The position numbers and the translations under genes are program-made. From Vibrio ponticus (GTDB lineage: Bacteria > Pseudomonadota > Gammaproteobacteria > Enterobacterales > Vibrionaceae), in contig NZ_AP019657.1 of assembly GCF_009938225.1 (NCBI RefSeq), forward strand, positions 1,984,001 to 2,048,000: DNA of 64,000 nucleotides, read 5' to 3'. Shown here piece after piece: positions 18,850 through 28,148 of this stretch; the first letter of the stretch is position 1, and the number at the start of each line of letters is the position of its first letter. The notes beneath the pieces were generated by a model that did no database searches, was not told where the DNA came from, and was given only the letters and a program-made list of their open reading frames with translations.

Positions 18850-19329
18850 TTGACTAATAATGAAATTTTGCGTCGCATTCAGCACGCTTTGAACCTGAAA
18901 AATGCCCAAATTATCAAAGCTTTTGAGCAAGCTGATGTGTCGGTTGCCCATGACCAAGTGAACAACTGGTTGAAAGCAGAGAACGAAAAATCTTTCGCCA
19001 AAATGAAAGATAAAGATCTTGCGGTATTTTTAAATGGTTTTATTAACCTTAAGCGTGGCAAGAAAGAAGGTGAGCAACCAAAACCTGAGCTACAACTGAC
19101 GAATAACATGATCTTTATGAAACTGCGTATCGCGCTAAATATGAAGAACGAAGATGTGTTAGATGCGCTTGAGCTAATGGGCATCAGCCTTAGCAAGTAT
19201 GAGATTGGTGCTTTCTTCCGCAAGCCAAACAATAAGAACTACAAAGAATGTAGTGATGAGCTACTGTGTGACTTCTTAAACGGTGTGCAGTTTACCCAAC
19301 GCCCAGACTCAATCGAGTTTGCAGGCTAA
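18850..19329 (+). CDS. DUF1456 family protein (YehS-like)
   Basis: A 159-residue soluble protein with two copies of one module: MTNNEILRRIQHALNLKNAQIIKAFEQADVSV (residues 1-32) and LTNNMIFMKLRIALNMKNEDVLDALELMGISLS (about 83-115). Each is followed by a helix ending in a LxxFLNGxxxxKRG or LCDFLNGVQ element. This is the E. coli YehS / DUF1456 pattern. Biochemical function is unknown. It starts with TTG preceded by AGGATCACC; no ATG fits the conserved N terminus. Confidence 0.88.
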   Translation: MTNNEILRRIQHALNLKNAQIIKAFEQADVSVAHDQVNNWLKAENEKSFAKMKDKDLAVFLNGFINLKRGKKEGEQPKPELQLTNNMIFMKLRIALNMKNEDVLDALELMGISLSKYEIGAFFRKPNNKNYKECSDELLCDFLNGVQFTQRPDSIEFAG

Positions 19330-19347
19330 CGCCACACGCCATTATAA

Positions 19348-19387
19348 AAACACCCCCAATACTTATTGCTAAATATTGAGGGTGTTT
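19348..19387. terminator. Terminator-like hairpin after the DUF1456 gene
   Basis: AAACACCC-C-CAATA pairs with TATTG-A-GGGTGTTT (14-bp stem, one mismatch). The T tract is short; the hairpin can serve either strand. Confidence 0.65.
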
Positions 19388-19483
19388 GGGGTATTCATTT
19401 AAGCTGACTCATTCGACTTCAACGGTCGGCATCTTTTCTAGAAATCACTTTAAATCGTCAGACTCAAGCATCAGGCAATCGCC

Positions 19484-20242
19484 TTACAGCATTTTACGTG
19501 CAGCTTCGACCACCACTTTGATTGAACGTGCTTCGGTTTCTTTTAGCGTCGCGTGATCTGGGATCTCTTTCTGCGTACGGTTGATAATCACACCGGCAAC
19601 ACAACCAGCTTTTAGCCCTGAGCTTGCACACATGGTAAGTAGCGTTGCTGACTCCATCTCGAAGTTTAGTACGCCCATTTCTTGCCACTCTTGCATTGAG
19701 CCTTGGAAACGCTTAACAACTCGACCAGTGAAAGTATCGTAACGCTCTTGACCTGGGTAGAAAGTATCACTTGATGCCGTCACACCCATGTGAACCGTTG
19801 CACCACTCTCTTCAACTGCCGCTTTCATTGCGGTCGCAACTTCAAAGTCAGCCACGGCTGGGAACTCCATTGGTGCAAAGTGTAAGCTTGCGCCATCAAG
19901 ACGAACAGAGCCTGTAGTGACGATCATGTCACCCACATTAACGTGCGGTTGGATTGCACCTGTGGTACCAACACGTAGGAAAGTGCGTACGCCTAATTGA
20001 GCAAGCTCTTCTACCGCAATCGATGTTGAAGGACCGCCAATACCGGTTGAGCACACAATAACTGGCTTGCCATCAAGCTCTGCACGGTAAAGTGTGTATT
20101 CACGATGACTGGCTAGAAAAACTGGGTTTTCCATTTCCTCTGCAATTTTTTGTACACGCGCAGGATCACCTGGAATGATCGCTAGAGTTGCGCCAGCTAG
20201 ATCGGCTTCGGTAACACCTAAATGGAATACAGCTTGAGACAT
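19484..20242 (-). CDS. udp: Uridine phosphorylase
   Basis: A 252-residue nucleoside phosphorylase that cleaves uridine to uracil and ribose-1-phosphate. Seen: [19 protein letters not shown] (phosphate site), [28 protein letters not shown] (about residues 67-79), the uracil-site [23 protein letters not shown] block, and a C-terminal basic tail. Length matches E. coli Udp (253). A CRP-type site lies about 100 bp upstream, as expected for a catabolite-controlled salvage gene. With udk and uraA also in the window, pyrimidine salvage is well represented. Confidence 0.96.
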   Translation of the reverse strand: MSQAVFHLGVTEADLAGATLAIIPGDPARVQKIAEEMENPVFLASHREYTLYRAELDGKPVIVCSTGIGGPSTSIAVEELAQLGVRTFLRVGTTGAIQPHVNVGDMIVTTGSVRLDGASLHFAPMEFPAVADFEVATAMKAAVEESGATVHMGVTASSDTFYPGQERYDTFTGRVVKRFQGSMQEWQEMGVLNFEMESATLLTMCASSGLKAGCVAGVIINRTQKEIPDHATLKETEARSIKVVVEAARKML

Positions 20243-20337
20243 GAGGAAACTCCTTATTACGTCGAGTTGTTGTTTAACACTCGATCTATAAATTCATTGG
20301 GTACGCAACTAATGTAACTAACTCACCTAGGATATAG

Positions 20338-20353
20338 AGTGATACATGTCACA
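20338..20353. promoter_or_regulatory. CRP-binding-site candidate upstream of udp
   Basis: AGTGA-TACATG-TCACA matches the CRP consensus TGTGA-N6-TCACA at 9 of 10 key positions. It lies about 95-110 bp upstream of the udp start, which fits cAMP-CRP control of udp in enterobacteria. Confidence 0.65.
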
Positions 20354-20442
20354 CATAAAAAAGTAATAAACCACCAACTTGCACATAAAAACGGTTGGCA
20401 TCACATAACAATGTATAACAACTGATGTGATTGCATAAAAAG

Positions 20443-20476
20443 AATAGCCACTAAATTGACTTTAGTGGCTATTTTT
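20443..20476 (-). terminator. Terminator of zntA
   Basis: A perfect 13-bp stem AATAGCCACTAAA / TTTAGTGGCTATT with a TTGAC loop. T and A runs flank both sides. It lies downstream of zntA on the minus strand and isolates it from udp. Confidence 0.85.
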
Positions 20477-20516
20477 ACTTTCAACCTTAACTTGCTACCA
20501 ACGCAGCAAAGGGGAG

Positions 20517-22820
20517 TTAATCAAGCTTACTTTCAAATTTAAGTAGTCGGAGCGCATTGAGCGTCACAATCGCTGTCGCACCACTGTCGGCTAACACCGC
20601 AACCCACAACCCCGTAATACCTAACAAGCTGGTGACTAAAAATACCCCTTTTAGACCTAATGCCAACGCAATATTCTGGCGAATGTTGTTCAATGTTGCG
20701 CGAGACAACTCAATCATGGCTGGCAACTCAACCAAACGGTTATGAGTAATAGCCGCATCGGCGGTTTCCAGCGCAACGTCGGTTCCGCCGCCCATCGCAA
20801 TACCGATACTCGCCGCTTTCATCGCTGGTGCATCATTAATACCGTCGCCGACCATTGCAACCTTATTGCGTGATGACAACTGCTCAACAAAGTGTACTTT
20901 GTCTTGCGGTAGTAAACTGGCTTGAAAGTCGATATCAATTTGCGAGCTGATCGCTGAAGCGCTGCGTGGATTATCACCGGTAAGCATAATTGAGCTGATA
21001 CCAAGGGCTTTAAGCGCTTTCACTGCCTGCTTCGCATCCTCACGCAACGTATCTTGCCAAGCAATCAAACCTAACACCTGATCCTGCTTCAGTGCCACAA
21101 TCACTGTTTTGCCTTGATCTTCCAACTCGGCTACGCGCTGATTCAAAGCAAAGTCTAATTCAAACTCTAGCTTGCTCGGTGCCAATGCTCGGAATAGCTC
21201 ACCATCAATCACACCTTGAATACCACTACCAATTAGCGCTTGTTTGTCACTAGCTTCGGGTAATTCAATCCCTTTACTCTCAGCGTGTTTCACTAGAGAG
21301 CTCGCCAAAGGATGGCTCGAGCCAACTTCAATTGCCGCGATGTGTTTCAGCAGCCAAACTGAATCAATATGGTCAGCAGGCACAACATCCGTTACCTCGG
21401 GCTTACCCTTGGTTAGCGTACCAGTTTTATCAAACGCTACCGTTTGTACATGACCAAGTTGCTCCAATGCCGCACCGCCTTTAATCAGAGCACCACGACG
21501 AGCCGCCGCCGCAAGCCCTGAGGTGATTGCCGCAGGCGTTGAAATCACAAGGGCACAAGGACAAGCGATCAGCAATAAAGCGAGACCACGATAGACCCAC
21601 GTTTCCCACGGTTGAGCAAACAACAATGGTGGCGTGATGATCACCAGCAGCGAGACCAACATCATCAATGGGGTATACCAACGGCTGAAGCGATCTAAGA
21701 ATCGCTCTAGCGGTGCTTTACGCGACTCCGCTTCCTCGATCAGATGGAGAATTCTGTCGATAGCATTTTCGCCTTGGCGCGAAGTAATGGTTAAGCGCAC
21801 GACTTTATCGACCACCACGGCTCCTGCCATCACCGATTCATTCGCCAAGCGTTCCACCGGAATAGACTCACCCGTTAAAGCACTCTCATCAAAACTTGCG
21901 GCACCAGCGATAATTTTGCCATCAGCAGGAAGGCGAGCACCCGGTGCGACTTCAATTACGTCACCAAGATTGAGTTCACTCGCGGAGACTTCCACTCGCT
22001 TACCATCAATGATCTTGGTCGCGGTCTCTGGCACCAATTCCATTAACGCTTGTACACCACTGCGTGCGCGGGATGCGGCAAAAGCTTCTAAACGTTCACC
22101 GATCAGAAATAGCAGCAGTACCATCGCCGCTTCAACACTTTCACCTAAATAAAGTGCACCAATGGCGGCAACACTCATCAGGGTTTCTATCGCAAATGGC
22201 GTGCCTGATTTGGCTAAAGAGATGGCTTTTTTAGCAATGGGATAGAGGCCAACCAAACAGGTAAGAATAAACAACCATTCACTTAACTGGGGTTGATAAG
22301 GCTTAATCAAACCGGCAAAAGCCATTGCCGCAGCAATCGCGATAATCTGTCCATTTTGCTTAATAATCGGTAGCCAGCCAGTCGGCTTAGGTTGGGTCGA
22401 TTTTTGATTGGGTGCACTAAAGGTAAAGCCAGTATCTAAAATAGTTCGTTCGACCAAAGCGGCAATTGAGGCGTCATTAGACTTAATAATCAGCTTTTCA
22501 GTGGCAAACAGCACTTTGGCTTCGGTAATCCCTTGGATCTTGTTGACTGCGGTTTCGACTTTTCGGGCACAAGAAGGACAATCCATGCCATTAATTTTCC
22601 AGCTATGGCTAAAACGCGCTTGTGAAGATAAGCCGGAATCGCCTTCCTCATCACTTGGATCAGAGCCGCTACCACAGGTTGAGCTAGCACAACACTCTGA
22701 GCCAGTGCTTTCAACGCCAGCCATTTTTATACTGGTAATTTTCGGGCTAGCGCATGAGCTAGCTTGAGTTGGGTTCGCTACCGCTTTGTTTGTGCGGCAT
22801 GCTTCATGTTTGGTGCACAT
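20517..22820 (-). CDS. zntA: Zinc/cadmium/lead-exporting P1B-type ATPase
   Basis: A 767-residue heavy-metal-exporting ATPase. Seen: an N-terminal Cys/His-rich extension of about 75 residues (MCTKHEACR, CASP, ECCASSTCGS), one HMA domain with GMDCPSC (about residues 79-84), the transmembrane metal site CPCAL, the phosphorylation motif DKTGTLTKG, and MVGDGINDAPAMK. The CPC type and the ZntR-type promoter point to Zn(II)/Cd(II)/Pb(II) rather than copper. The start is at the ATG preceded by AGGAGAATCAATT on the minus strand; an in-frame start 6 codons earlier is less likely. Confidence 0.94.
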   Translation of the reverse strand: MCTKHEACRTNKAVANPTQASSCASPKITSIKMAGVESTGSECCASSTCGSGSDPSDEEGDSGLSSQARFSHSWKINGMDCPSCARKVETAVNKIQGITEAKVLFATEKLIIKSNDASIAALVERTILDTGFTFSAPNQKSTQPKPTGWLPIIKQNGQIIAIAAAMAFAGLIKPYQPQLSEWLFILTCLVGLYPIAKKAISLAKSGTPFAIETLMSVAAIGALYLGESVEAAMVLLLFLIGERLEAFAASRARSGVQALMELVPETATKIIDGKRVEVSASELNLGDVIEVAPGARLPADGKIIAGAASFDESALTGESIPVERLANESVMAGAVVVDKVVRLTITSRQGENAIDRILHLIEEAESRKAPLERFLDRFSRWYTPLMMLVSLLVIITPPLLFAQPWETWVYRGLALLLIACPCALVISTPAAITSGLAAAARRGALIKGGAALEQLGHVQTVAFDKTGTLTKGKPEVTDVVPADHIDSVWLLKHIAAIEVGSSHPLASSLVKHAESKGIELPEASDKQALIGSGIQGVIDGELFRALAPSKLEFELDFALNQRVAELEDQGKTVIVALKQDQVLGLIAWQDTLREDAKQAVKALKALGISSIMLTGDNPRSASAISSQIDIDFQASLLPQDKVHFVEQLSSRNKVAMVGDGINDAPAMKAASIGIAMGGGTDVALETADAAITHNRLVELPAMIELSRATLNNIRQNIALALGLKGVFLVTSLLGITGLWVAVLADSGATAIVTLNALRLLKFESKLD

Positions 22821-22849
22821 AATTGATTCTCCTATCAAAGTACACCCTA

Positions 22850-22881
22850 AGCATAAACCTTGGAGTACACTCCAAGGTCAA
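22850..22881 (-). promoter_or_regulatory. ZntR (MerR-family) operator-promoter of zntA
   Basis: On the minus strand, -35 TTGACC (22876-22881) and -10 TATGCT (22850-22855) are separated by 20 bp instead of 17. The spacer holds the palindrome CCTTGGAGTGTACTCCAAGG. This over-long spacer with a centred dyad is the hallmark of MerR-family activators that untwist the promoter when they bind metal. No zntR gene is in the window. Confidence 0.9.
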
Positions 22882-22885
22882 GCTT

Positions 22886-24337
22886 TTAATCGGTCAATTT
22901 CGTTTTATTCGCGGCTACTTCTTCAATTAATACCGCATCATGACTACAAAATGGTGTGGTATTAACACTTTTAATCGCCGGATCTTTAGGTTCAAGCTCT
23001 GTGACCTCACCTTGCATCAAGTCTCGAATGTGCTTACGAAGCACCCAAATTGCGATTAAACCAAATACAATTGCACCCAAAGCCTGACCATAAAGGACAC
23101 CTAAAGCGCCAAACCAAACCGCACCGAGATGAACAAAAGGTAATGTCCCTAATGTCGCTTTCCCTAAGTTTAGTGCCGTCGAATATAGCGGTTTACCTAA
23201 ATTATTAAACGAAGTGTTCGCGACAAACTGCATACCATTAAAAATATTCGTGATGGCAATATAAGTACAAAATACGCCCACAATTAAGGCAGCGTCACCG
23301 GTAAGACTGAAACCACTGATGATAAAACCTTGAACAAAATAGAGCACAATACACACCAAGATGGTGTAAATCGTAGTAACAATTAACGAGTTATTGAGCG
23401 TCTCTCTCACTCGATCAAAACGTTCTGCGCCAAAGTTCTGCCCGATAATCGGTCCTACCGCGCCGGACAGTGCGAAAATCACAGCAAAACAGACCGGAAT
23501 GATCCGTCCAATTACCGCAAAACCTGCCACAAAATCTTCACCAAACTGAGCCAATGATGAAGTAACAATCGCGTTGCCAATCGGGGTAGCGATATTGGTA
23601 ATAATCGCGGGAAGTGCTATCGCCAAAATGGGTTTGGCATTGCAGCGCCATGCAAACCAAGAAGGAGGAGCAACGAGATCATGGATTTTAATCAATGGGT
23701 AGATTGAAAATACGAACACAGTGATTCGTGCAATGACCGAAGCGGCCGCCGCCCCTTCTACGTTCCATTTAAAAACAAAAATAAACAGTGGGTCTAATAC
23801 TGCATTAACAATACCACCAGCCAACGTTGCCCACATTGAACGCTTAGCATCACCAGCAGCACGAAGACCAGCCCCTGCCGCCATACCAAGCGCGAGAATT
23901 GGACCACTCGGTATTAAGATTTGCAAATACGCCGCCGCTCTTTCAGCGGCGAAACCTTGTGCACCGATGGCTGCGAGCAACTCTGGAATGTAGCTGTACA
24001 TCACTGCGCTGACTACACAACTAATAGTAAATGCGGTGAGTAACGTACTGCTACTCAAGGTTCGAGCATACGTAAACTGCTTACTGCCAATCGCTTTTGA
24101 CACCAACGCGCCCATCGCGATTGACGTCGCAATTGATATAGAAGTCGAGAAAAAAACCAAGGTACCAGCAAAACCGACGGCTGCCGCTAACTCCACTTGA
24201 CCAAGCATACTGATAAACAGCATATCAAGGAGATCGACAACAAAAAGTGCCATAAGACCAACCGAACCGGCCCCCGACATCACCAGAATATGGCGCATTG
24301 TTGAGCCTTCAACAAACTTGGCACTTTGATTTTCCAT
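22886..24337 (-). CDS. MATE-family multidrug efflux protein
   Basis: A 483-residue polytopic membrane protein with twelve hydrophobic segments in two related halves, typical of Na+- or H+-coupled MATE exporters. Seen: the VDLLDMLFISMLGQVELAAAVGFAGTL start of the first half and FAVIGRIIPVCFAVIFALSGAVGPIIGQNFGAERFDR in the second. Substrate unknown. Its stop abuts the ZntR-type promoter of zntA (5 bp gap), so zntA is downstream but has its own promoter. The C-terminal tail (about 40 residues) is soluble. Confidence 0.9.
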   Translation of the reverse strand: MENQSAKFVEGSTMRHILVMSGAGSVGLMALFVVDLLDMLFISMLGQVELAAAVGFAGTLVFFSTSISIATSIAMGALVSKAIGSKQFTYARTLSSSTLLTAFTISCVVSAVMYSYIPELLAAIGAQGFAAERAAAYLQILIPSGPILALGMAAGAGLRAAGDAKRSMWATLAGGIVNAVLDPLFIFVFKWNVEGAAAASVIARITVFVFSIYPLIKIHDLVAPPSWFAWRCNAKPILAIALPAIITNIATPIGNAIVTSSLAQFGEDFVAGFAVIGRIIPVCFAVIFALSGAVGPIIGQNFGAERFDRVRETLNNSLIVTTIYTILVCIVLYFVQGFIISGFSLTGDAALIVGVFCTYIAITNIFNGMQFVANTSFNNLGKPLYSTALNLGKATLGTLPFVHLGAVWFGALGVLYGQALGAIVFGLIAIWVLRKHIRDLMQGEVTELEPKDPAIKSVNTTPFCSHDAVLIEEVAANKTKLTD

Positions 24338-24390
24338 GCTTTCTCCTCAAATCCGTTTACATCTGCACTTCCATACGTTCAACAAAACAA

Positions 24391-24410
24391 AAAGGCGCCT
24401 TGGCGCCTTT
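24391..24410 (-). terminator. Terminator of the CBS-domain gene
   Basis: AAAGGCGCC / GGCGCCTTT palindrome followed on the minus strand by TTTTGTTTTG. It separates the CBS-domain gene from the MATE gene. Confidence 0.85.
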
Positions 24411-24429
24411 ATCTCGTTCAAAATTATTA

Positions 24430-24846
24430 TCACACAGGATGCTTGAAACACTCATCGATATTTTTAGCGATGGCTCGTAAAACATCCTTTCGCGTAATGA
24501 TGCCGATTAGCTTACCATTTTCGATCACTGGGTAAACTTTTGGCTTACCCACTTGCATCATCTCAGCCAGTTCAATCACTGACATTTCCGGTGATACCGA
24601 AAGCACATCAGGGTACATGCAATCGCTAACAATATGGGTGTCTTGACAGTAATAACTCACTTTAATCAACTTATCGAGCAAATCTTGTCCCGACAAAAAG
24701 CCAATTACTTTTTTATTCTCATCGATAACAGGTCCACCTAGATAATCGGAACCCATCACTTTATCTAGGGCCGCACTGAGTGACATCTCTGGTGTAAAAG
24801 TTACCGCTTGTAGCTTCATGTAGTCTCTTACTTTTAACGATTCCAT
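24430..24846 (-). CDS. CBS-domain pair protein
   Basis: A 138-residue soluble protein made almost entirely of two CBS motifs: VRDYMKLQAVTFTPEMSLSAALDKVM...VIGFLSGQDLLDKLI and VSDCMYPDVLSVSPEMSVIELAEMMQ...LIGIITRKDVLRAIAKN. CBS pairs bind adenine nucleotides and regulate partner proteins. No catalytic domain is attached. The partner is unknown. It has its own terminator. Confidence 0.9.
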   Translation of the reverse strand: MESLKVRDYMKLQAVTFTPEMSLSAALDKVMGSDYLGGPVIDENKKVIGFLSGQDLLDKLIKVSYYCQDTHIVSDCMYPDVLSVSPEMSVIELAEMMQVGKPKVYPVIENGKLIGIITRKDVLRAIAKNIDECFKHPV

Positions 24847-24994
24847 GTTGGTCTCCTATGTCGCGCCACTGACTAAACTCTATTGAGAAATAACGTTGTT
24901 AATCTAAGTGTCGCCTAATTTCTTGATTTTACTAAATGGAAAGCAACAATTTTTCTGATAGGTTTTATCTATCGCTACGTAAGAGAGATAAAAA

Positions 24995-25022
24995 AAGACC
25001 ATAGGCAAATACCTATGGTCTT
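24995..25022 (-). terminator. Terminator of the moa operon
   Basis: An 11-bp stem AAGACCATAGG / CCTATGGTCTT with a CAAATA loop is followed on the minus strand by a T run (24989-24996). It lies just downstream of moaE. Confidence 0.88.
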
Positions 25023-25047
25023 AAAAAATACGGCTCAAATCTAAAAA

Positions 25048-25503
25048 CTAGTTTTGCCAACGCTCTGCGGCTTTCGCATCTGAGTCACGTGAGTCTACCC
25101 AACGTGTCGCTTCTGTTGTGCGCTCTTTTTTCCAGAACGGGGCTTTGGTTTTTAGGTAGTCCATAACAAATTCGCACGCTTCAAATGCTGCGCCGCGATG
25201 CGCACTAGCCACACCAACAAACACGATTTGATCGCCAGTTGTCATATCACCTACGCGGTGGATAACACGAATGCCTTCTAACGGCCAGCGCTGCTCAGCT
25301 TCATTACAGATTTCAGCCAAAGCTTTTTCTGTCATACCTGGGTAGTGTTCAAGAGAAAGACCCACTACATCGTCGCCTAAGTTCATGTCGCGCACTTTGC
25401 CGACAAAAGTCACCACGGCACCAGAAGCATTGCTCTGCGCGAGTGCTTGGTACTCGTCGCCAACGTTGAAGTCTTCAACTTGTACTAATACACGAGGATC
25501 CAT
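25048..25503 (-). CDS. moaE: Molybdopterin synthase catalytic subunit MoaE
   Basis: A 151-residue large subunit of molybdopterin synthase, which with MoaD thiocarboxylate converts cyclic pyranopterin monophosphate to molybdopterin. Seen: GAVVTFVGKVRDMNLGDDVVGLSLEHYPGMTEKAL and HRVGDMTTGDQIVFVGVASAHRGAAFEACEFVMDYLKTKAPFWKKE, containing the catalytic Lys pair. The start is at MDPRVLV, 1 bp after the moaD stop, which matches E. coli MoaE in length (150). Last gene of moaABCDE. Confidence 0.96.
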   Translation of the reverse strand: MDPRVLVQVEDFNVGDEYQALAQSNASGAVVTFVGKVRDMNLGDDVVGLSLEHYPGMTEKALAEICNEAEQRWPLEGIRVIHRVGDMTTGDQIVFVGVASAHRGAAFEACEFVMDYLKTKAPFWKKERTTEATRWVDSRDSDAKAAERWQN

Positions 25504-25504
25504 C

Positions 25505-25750
25505 TTAGCCTCCGGTAACCGGTGGGAAGAAAGCAACTTCATCACCAGCGGTTAGCGGGTGAGTCAGTGGAACGATTGATTGATTTACCGCAGCCAAAAG
25601 ACGTCCAGGATCAAGTGCGAGATCCCACTTGCCCTCTTGCGCCGCTAGATGAGCACGCAACTCTTCAACCGTAGTGAATTCACCTTCAAGTTGCAGTTCA
25701 TCGGTTTCAACCAACTCTCGAGTTTGAGCAAAGAATAAAACCTTAATCAT
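25505..25750 (-). CDS. moaD: Molybdopterin synthase sulfur carrier subunit MoaD
   Basis: An 81-residue ubiquitin-fold sulfur carrier. It ends in the required Gly-Gly (PPVTGG), which is thiocarboxylated and donates sulfur in the MoaE active site. Length equals E. coli MoaD. It overlaps moaC by 4 bp, so translation is probably coupled. Confidence 0.96.
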   Translation of the reverse strand: MIKVLFFAQTRELVETDELQLEGEFTTVEELRAHLAAQEGKWDLALDPGRLLAAVNQSIVPLTHPLTAGDEVAFFPPVTGG

Positions 25751-26226
25751 GCTTCCACCTTAAAGTGTCCAGACTTACCGCCAAGTTTCTCTAACAGACG
25801 AACTTGCCCAATCACCATGTCTTTCTGTACCGCTTTACACATATCGTAAATGGTTAACGCAGCAACCGAAGCGGCTGTTAGTGCTTCCATCTCTACGCCC
25901 GTTTTACCTGCCAGTTTACACAACGACTCAATACGTACGTAATTTTCCGCTTCATTCGCTTCTAGCTGCACTTCCACTTTAGAAAGCAGTAGTGGATGGC
26001 AAAGCGGGATCAAATCCCACGTTTTCTTGGCTGCTTGAATGCCTGCAATTCGCGCCGTTGCGAACACATCACCTTTGTGATGTTGACCAGACATAATCAA
26101 TTGCAAGGTTTCTGGTGCCATATGAACAAAAGCTTCAGCGCGTGCTTCACGTACTGTTTCTGCCTTGCCCGATACGTCCACCATGTTTGCTTCGCCAGAA
26201 GCATTAATATGGGTAAACTGGCTCAT
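25747..26226 (-). CDS. moaC: Cyclic pyranopterin monophosphate synthase MoaC
   Basis: A 159-residue protein that converts 3',8-cH2GTP to cyclic pyranopterin monophosphate after MoaA. Seen: [45 protein letters not shown] (catalytic His/Lys region), and [30 protein letters not shown]. Length matches E. coli MoaC (161). It is 28 bp downstream of moaB and overlaps moaD. Confidence 0.96.
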   Translation of the reverse strand: MSQFTHINASGEANMVDVSGKAETVREARAEAFVHMAPETLQLIMSGQHHKGDVFATARIAGIQAAKKTWDLIPLCHPLLLSKVEVQLEANEAENYVRIESLCKLAGKTGVEMEALTAASVAALTIYDMCKAVQKDMVIGQVRLLEKLGGKSGHFKVEA

Positions 26227-26254
26227 GAGTGCTCCGCGTTCGATGATTCAGTAA

Positions 26255-26767
26255 TTAAACTGAAAGGTGTGGCATAAAGTTACAAGGACGGTGGCTCGCA
26301 TCTAGCTGTTGCTTGATGATCTTTGTCCAACCAGTACGACATGCACCCGTTGAACCTGGCATCGCAAAAATTACCGTATGGTTAGCAAAGCCTGCGATCG
26401 CGCGAGACTGAATAGTCGATGTACCGATTTCCTCGTAAGAAACCAGACGGAATAGCTCACCGAAACCTTCTACTTCTTTGTCGAATAGAGGCTTAAGCGC
26501 TTCAGGCGTGCTGTCACGTGAAGTGAAACCAGTACCACCAGTGATCATGATTGCTTGCACGTTTTCATCAGCAATCCACTGAGAAACGATCGCACGAATT
26601 TTGTACATGTCATCAATAACAATTTGCTTATCAACAACGTTATGACCTGCATCTTGAGCGTTTTCTACTAGGAAACGACCTGATGTATCATTTTCTTCTG
26701 TACGAGTGTCAGAAACGGTTAGAACTGCAATGTTTGCTGGTTGGAACTTGCTTTCTGCATGACCCAT
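26255..26767 (-). CDS. moaB: Molybdenum cofactor biosynthesis protein MoaB
   Basis: A 170-residue MoaB of the MogA/MoaB fold. Seen: VLTVSDTRTEENDTSGRFLV, the molybdopterin-binding ITGGTGFTSRDSTPEAL, and FAMPGSTGACRTGW. Its exact role is debated because MogA performs adenylylation. It is the second gene of the operon, 75 bp downstream of moaA. Confidence 0.94.
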   Translation of the reverse strand: MGHAESKFQPANIAVLTVSDTRTEENDTSGRFLVENAQDAGHNVVDKQIVIDDMYKIRAIVSQWIADENVQAIMITGGTGFTSRDSTPEALKPLFDKEVEGFGELFRLVSYEEIGTSTIQSRAIAGFANHTVIFAMPGSTGACRTGWTKIIKQQLDASHRPCNFMPHLSV

Positions 26768-26842
26768 TTGCTCACCTACCTATCGTGATTAGTTTTGTTC
26801 GCCGCTCTACGTCAGCGATAAATAATTTGGAAGAGAGTTTGA

Positions 26843-27832
26843 TTAGCCGCCAATTGATGCCAGATGTGGCGTCATACCTGTGTTGCCATCTTGCAAGAAA
26901 TGACTAACAGACTTGGTTTGTAACTGCTCTTGAATGCGTTGAATTAACAAAGGTTCTTGCTCATCTTGCTCAAGCAGATCACGCAGTTCAACCCCGTGAT
27001 CACCAAACAGACAAAGATGTAGTTTACCCAATGCGGATACGCGTAGTCGGTTACAGCTTTCACAAAATCCTTTTTCATAAGGCATGATCAAACCGATTTC
27101 ACCTTGGTAGTCAGGGTGAACAAAAACCTGAGCAGGACCGTCATTATTCTCGCGAATTTTGAGTAACCAACCATTTGCGATCAACTGATTGCGAATTTGT
27201 ACACCGGAGACGTGATGATTTTGAAATAGCTCGTCCATTTCACCAGTCTGCATCAATTCTATAAAACGTAATTGAATTGGGCGGTGTTTAATCCAATCAA
27301 GAAATAGCGGCAATTGGTGTGAGTTCAGATCTTTCATCAATACAACATTGACTTTGACCTGTGAATAACCAACCTCGAAAGCTCGGTCGATACCCGCCAT
27401 TACTTGATTGAACTTATTTTCGCCTGTGATTTGATGGAAAAGACGTGGGTCAAGACTATCAACACTGACATTGATATGCGTTAAACCCGCTTGCTGCCAT
27501 TCGGCAACTTGCTTCTCCATACGGTAGCCATTGGTGGTGGTGGCGACTTTGCGGATACCGTTAGTATTGGCAACCGTTTCGATAATCTGCGTAAAATCTT
27601 TACGCAAACTTGGCTCACCACCGGTGATACGAACTTTACTCGTACCGCAGTCAGCAAATGCGCGTACTACACGTTGAATTTCAGGAAGCGATAAAAAAGA
27701 CGAGTTTTTTTGCCCCGAAGGCTTGTAACCATCAGGTAAGCAATATGTACATTTAAAGTTACAAACATCTGTAACAGAGAGACGCAAGTAGTAAAACTTG
27801 CGATGGAATTTATCTTCTAATTGTTGCGCCAC
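26843..27832 (-). CDS. moaA: GTP 3',8-cyclase MoaA
   Basis: A 329-residue radical SAM enzyme that starts molybdenum cofactor synthesis from GTP. Seen: the N-terminal cluster motif CNFKCTYC (about residues 24-31), the SAM-binding GGEPSLRKD, the C-terminal cluster [22 protein letters not shown], and the essential terminal Gly-Gly. The start is the GTG at 27832 ([19 protein letters not shown]), which matches the 329-residue E. coli protein and has GGAAAGG upstream; a TTG five codons earlier would lie inside the riboswitch end. Confidence 0.94.
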   Translation of the reverse strand: MAQQLEDKFHRKFYYLRLSVTDVCNFKCTYCLPDGYKPSGQKNSSFLSLPEIQRVVRAFADCGTSKVRITGGEPSLRKDFTQIIETVANTNGIRKVATTTNGYRMEKQVAEWQQAGLTHINVSVDSLDPRLFHQITGENKFNQVMAGIDRAFEVGYSQVKVNVVLMKDLNSHQLPLFLDWIKHRPIQLRFIELMQTGEMDELFQNHHVSGVQIRNQLIANGWLLKIRENNDGPAQVFVHPDYQGEIGLIMPYEKGFCESCNRLRVSALGKLHLCLFGDHGVELRDLLEQDEQEPLLIQRIQEQLQTKSVSHFLQDGNTGMTPHLASIGG

Positions 27833-27835
27833 GGA

Positions 27836-27965
27836 ACACCTTTCCAAACACGGGAGGCATAGTCATTTCCAACTGTGCCCTTGTGACATCATGTCACTGG
27901 CTCACAAAGCTTATTCGTCACTGAACTTAGCTTACGGAGCTCGGAGTTATGGCAACCGTTACATG
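27836..27965 (-). ncRNA. Moco riboswitch candidate upstream of moaA
   Basis: The moaA leader carries, in order on the minus strand, ACTCCGAGC (about 27937-27946), a GTGACATGATGTCAC hairpin (about 27884-27898), and ATGCCTCCCGTGTTTGGAAA (about 27847-27866) ending in the ribosome-binding site. The blocks CTCCGAGC and GCCTCCCGTG...GGAAAGG are the ones I recall from the Moco RNA motif of the E. coli moaA leader. Binding of cofactor would block translation of moaABCDE. Ends are approximate. Confidence 0.75.
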
Positions 27966-28148
27966 TTCACAATTTGTACAATTGAGAATTTAACAGCAGC
28001 TACCGCATAAAATACTTAAAAACTGTGAGGGATTCCACCCTTAGAGTGAAAAAAAACGCACAGCTCACTCAATTTGCCCCCTATTGAGTACTCAGAGTAA
28101 ATCGATTAATTTAAATTGTAGTTGGTATAGCTGAAAATAAGAAAACGA

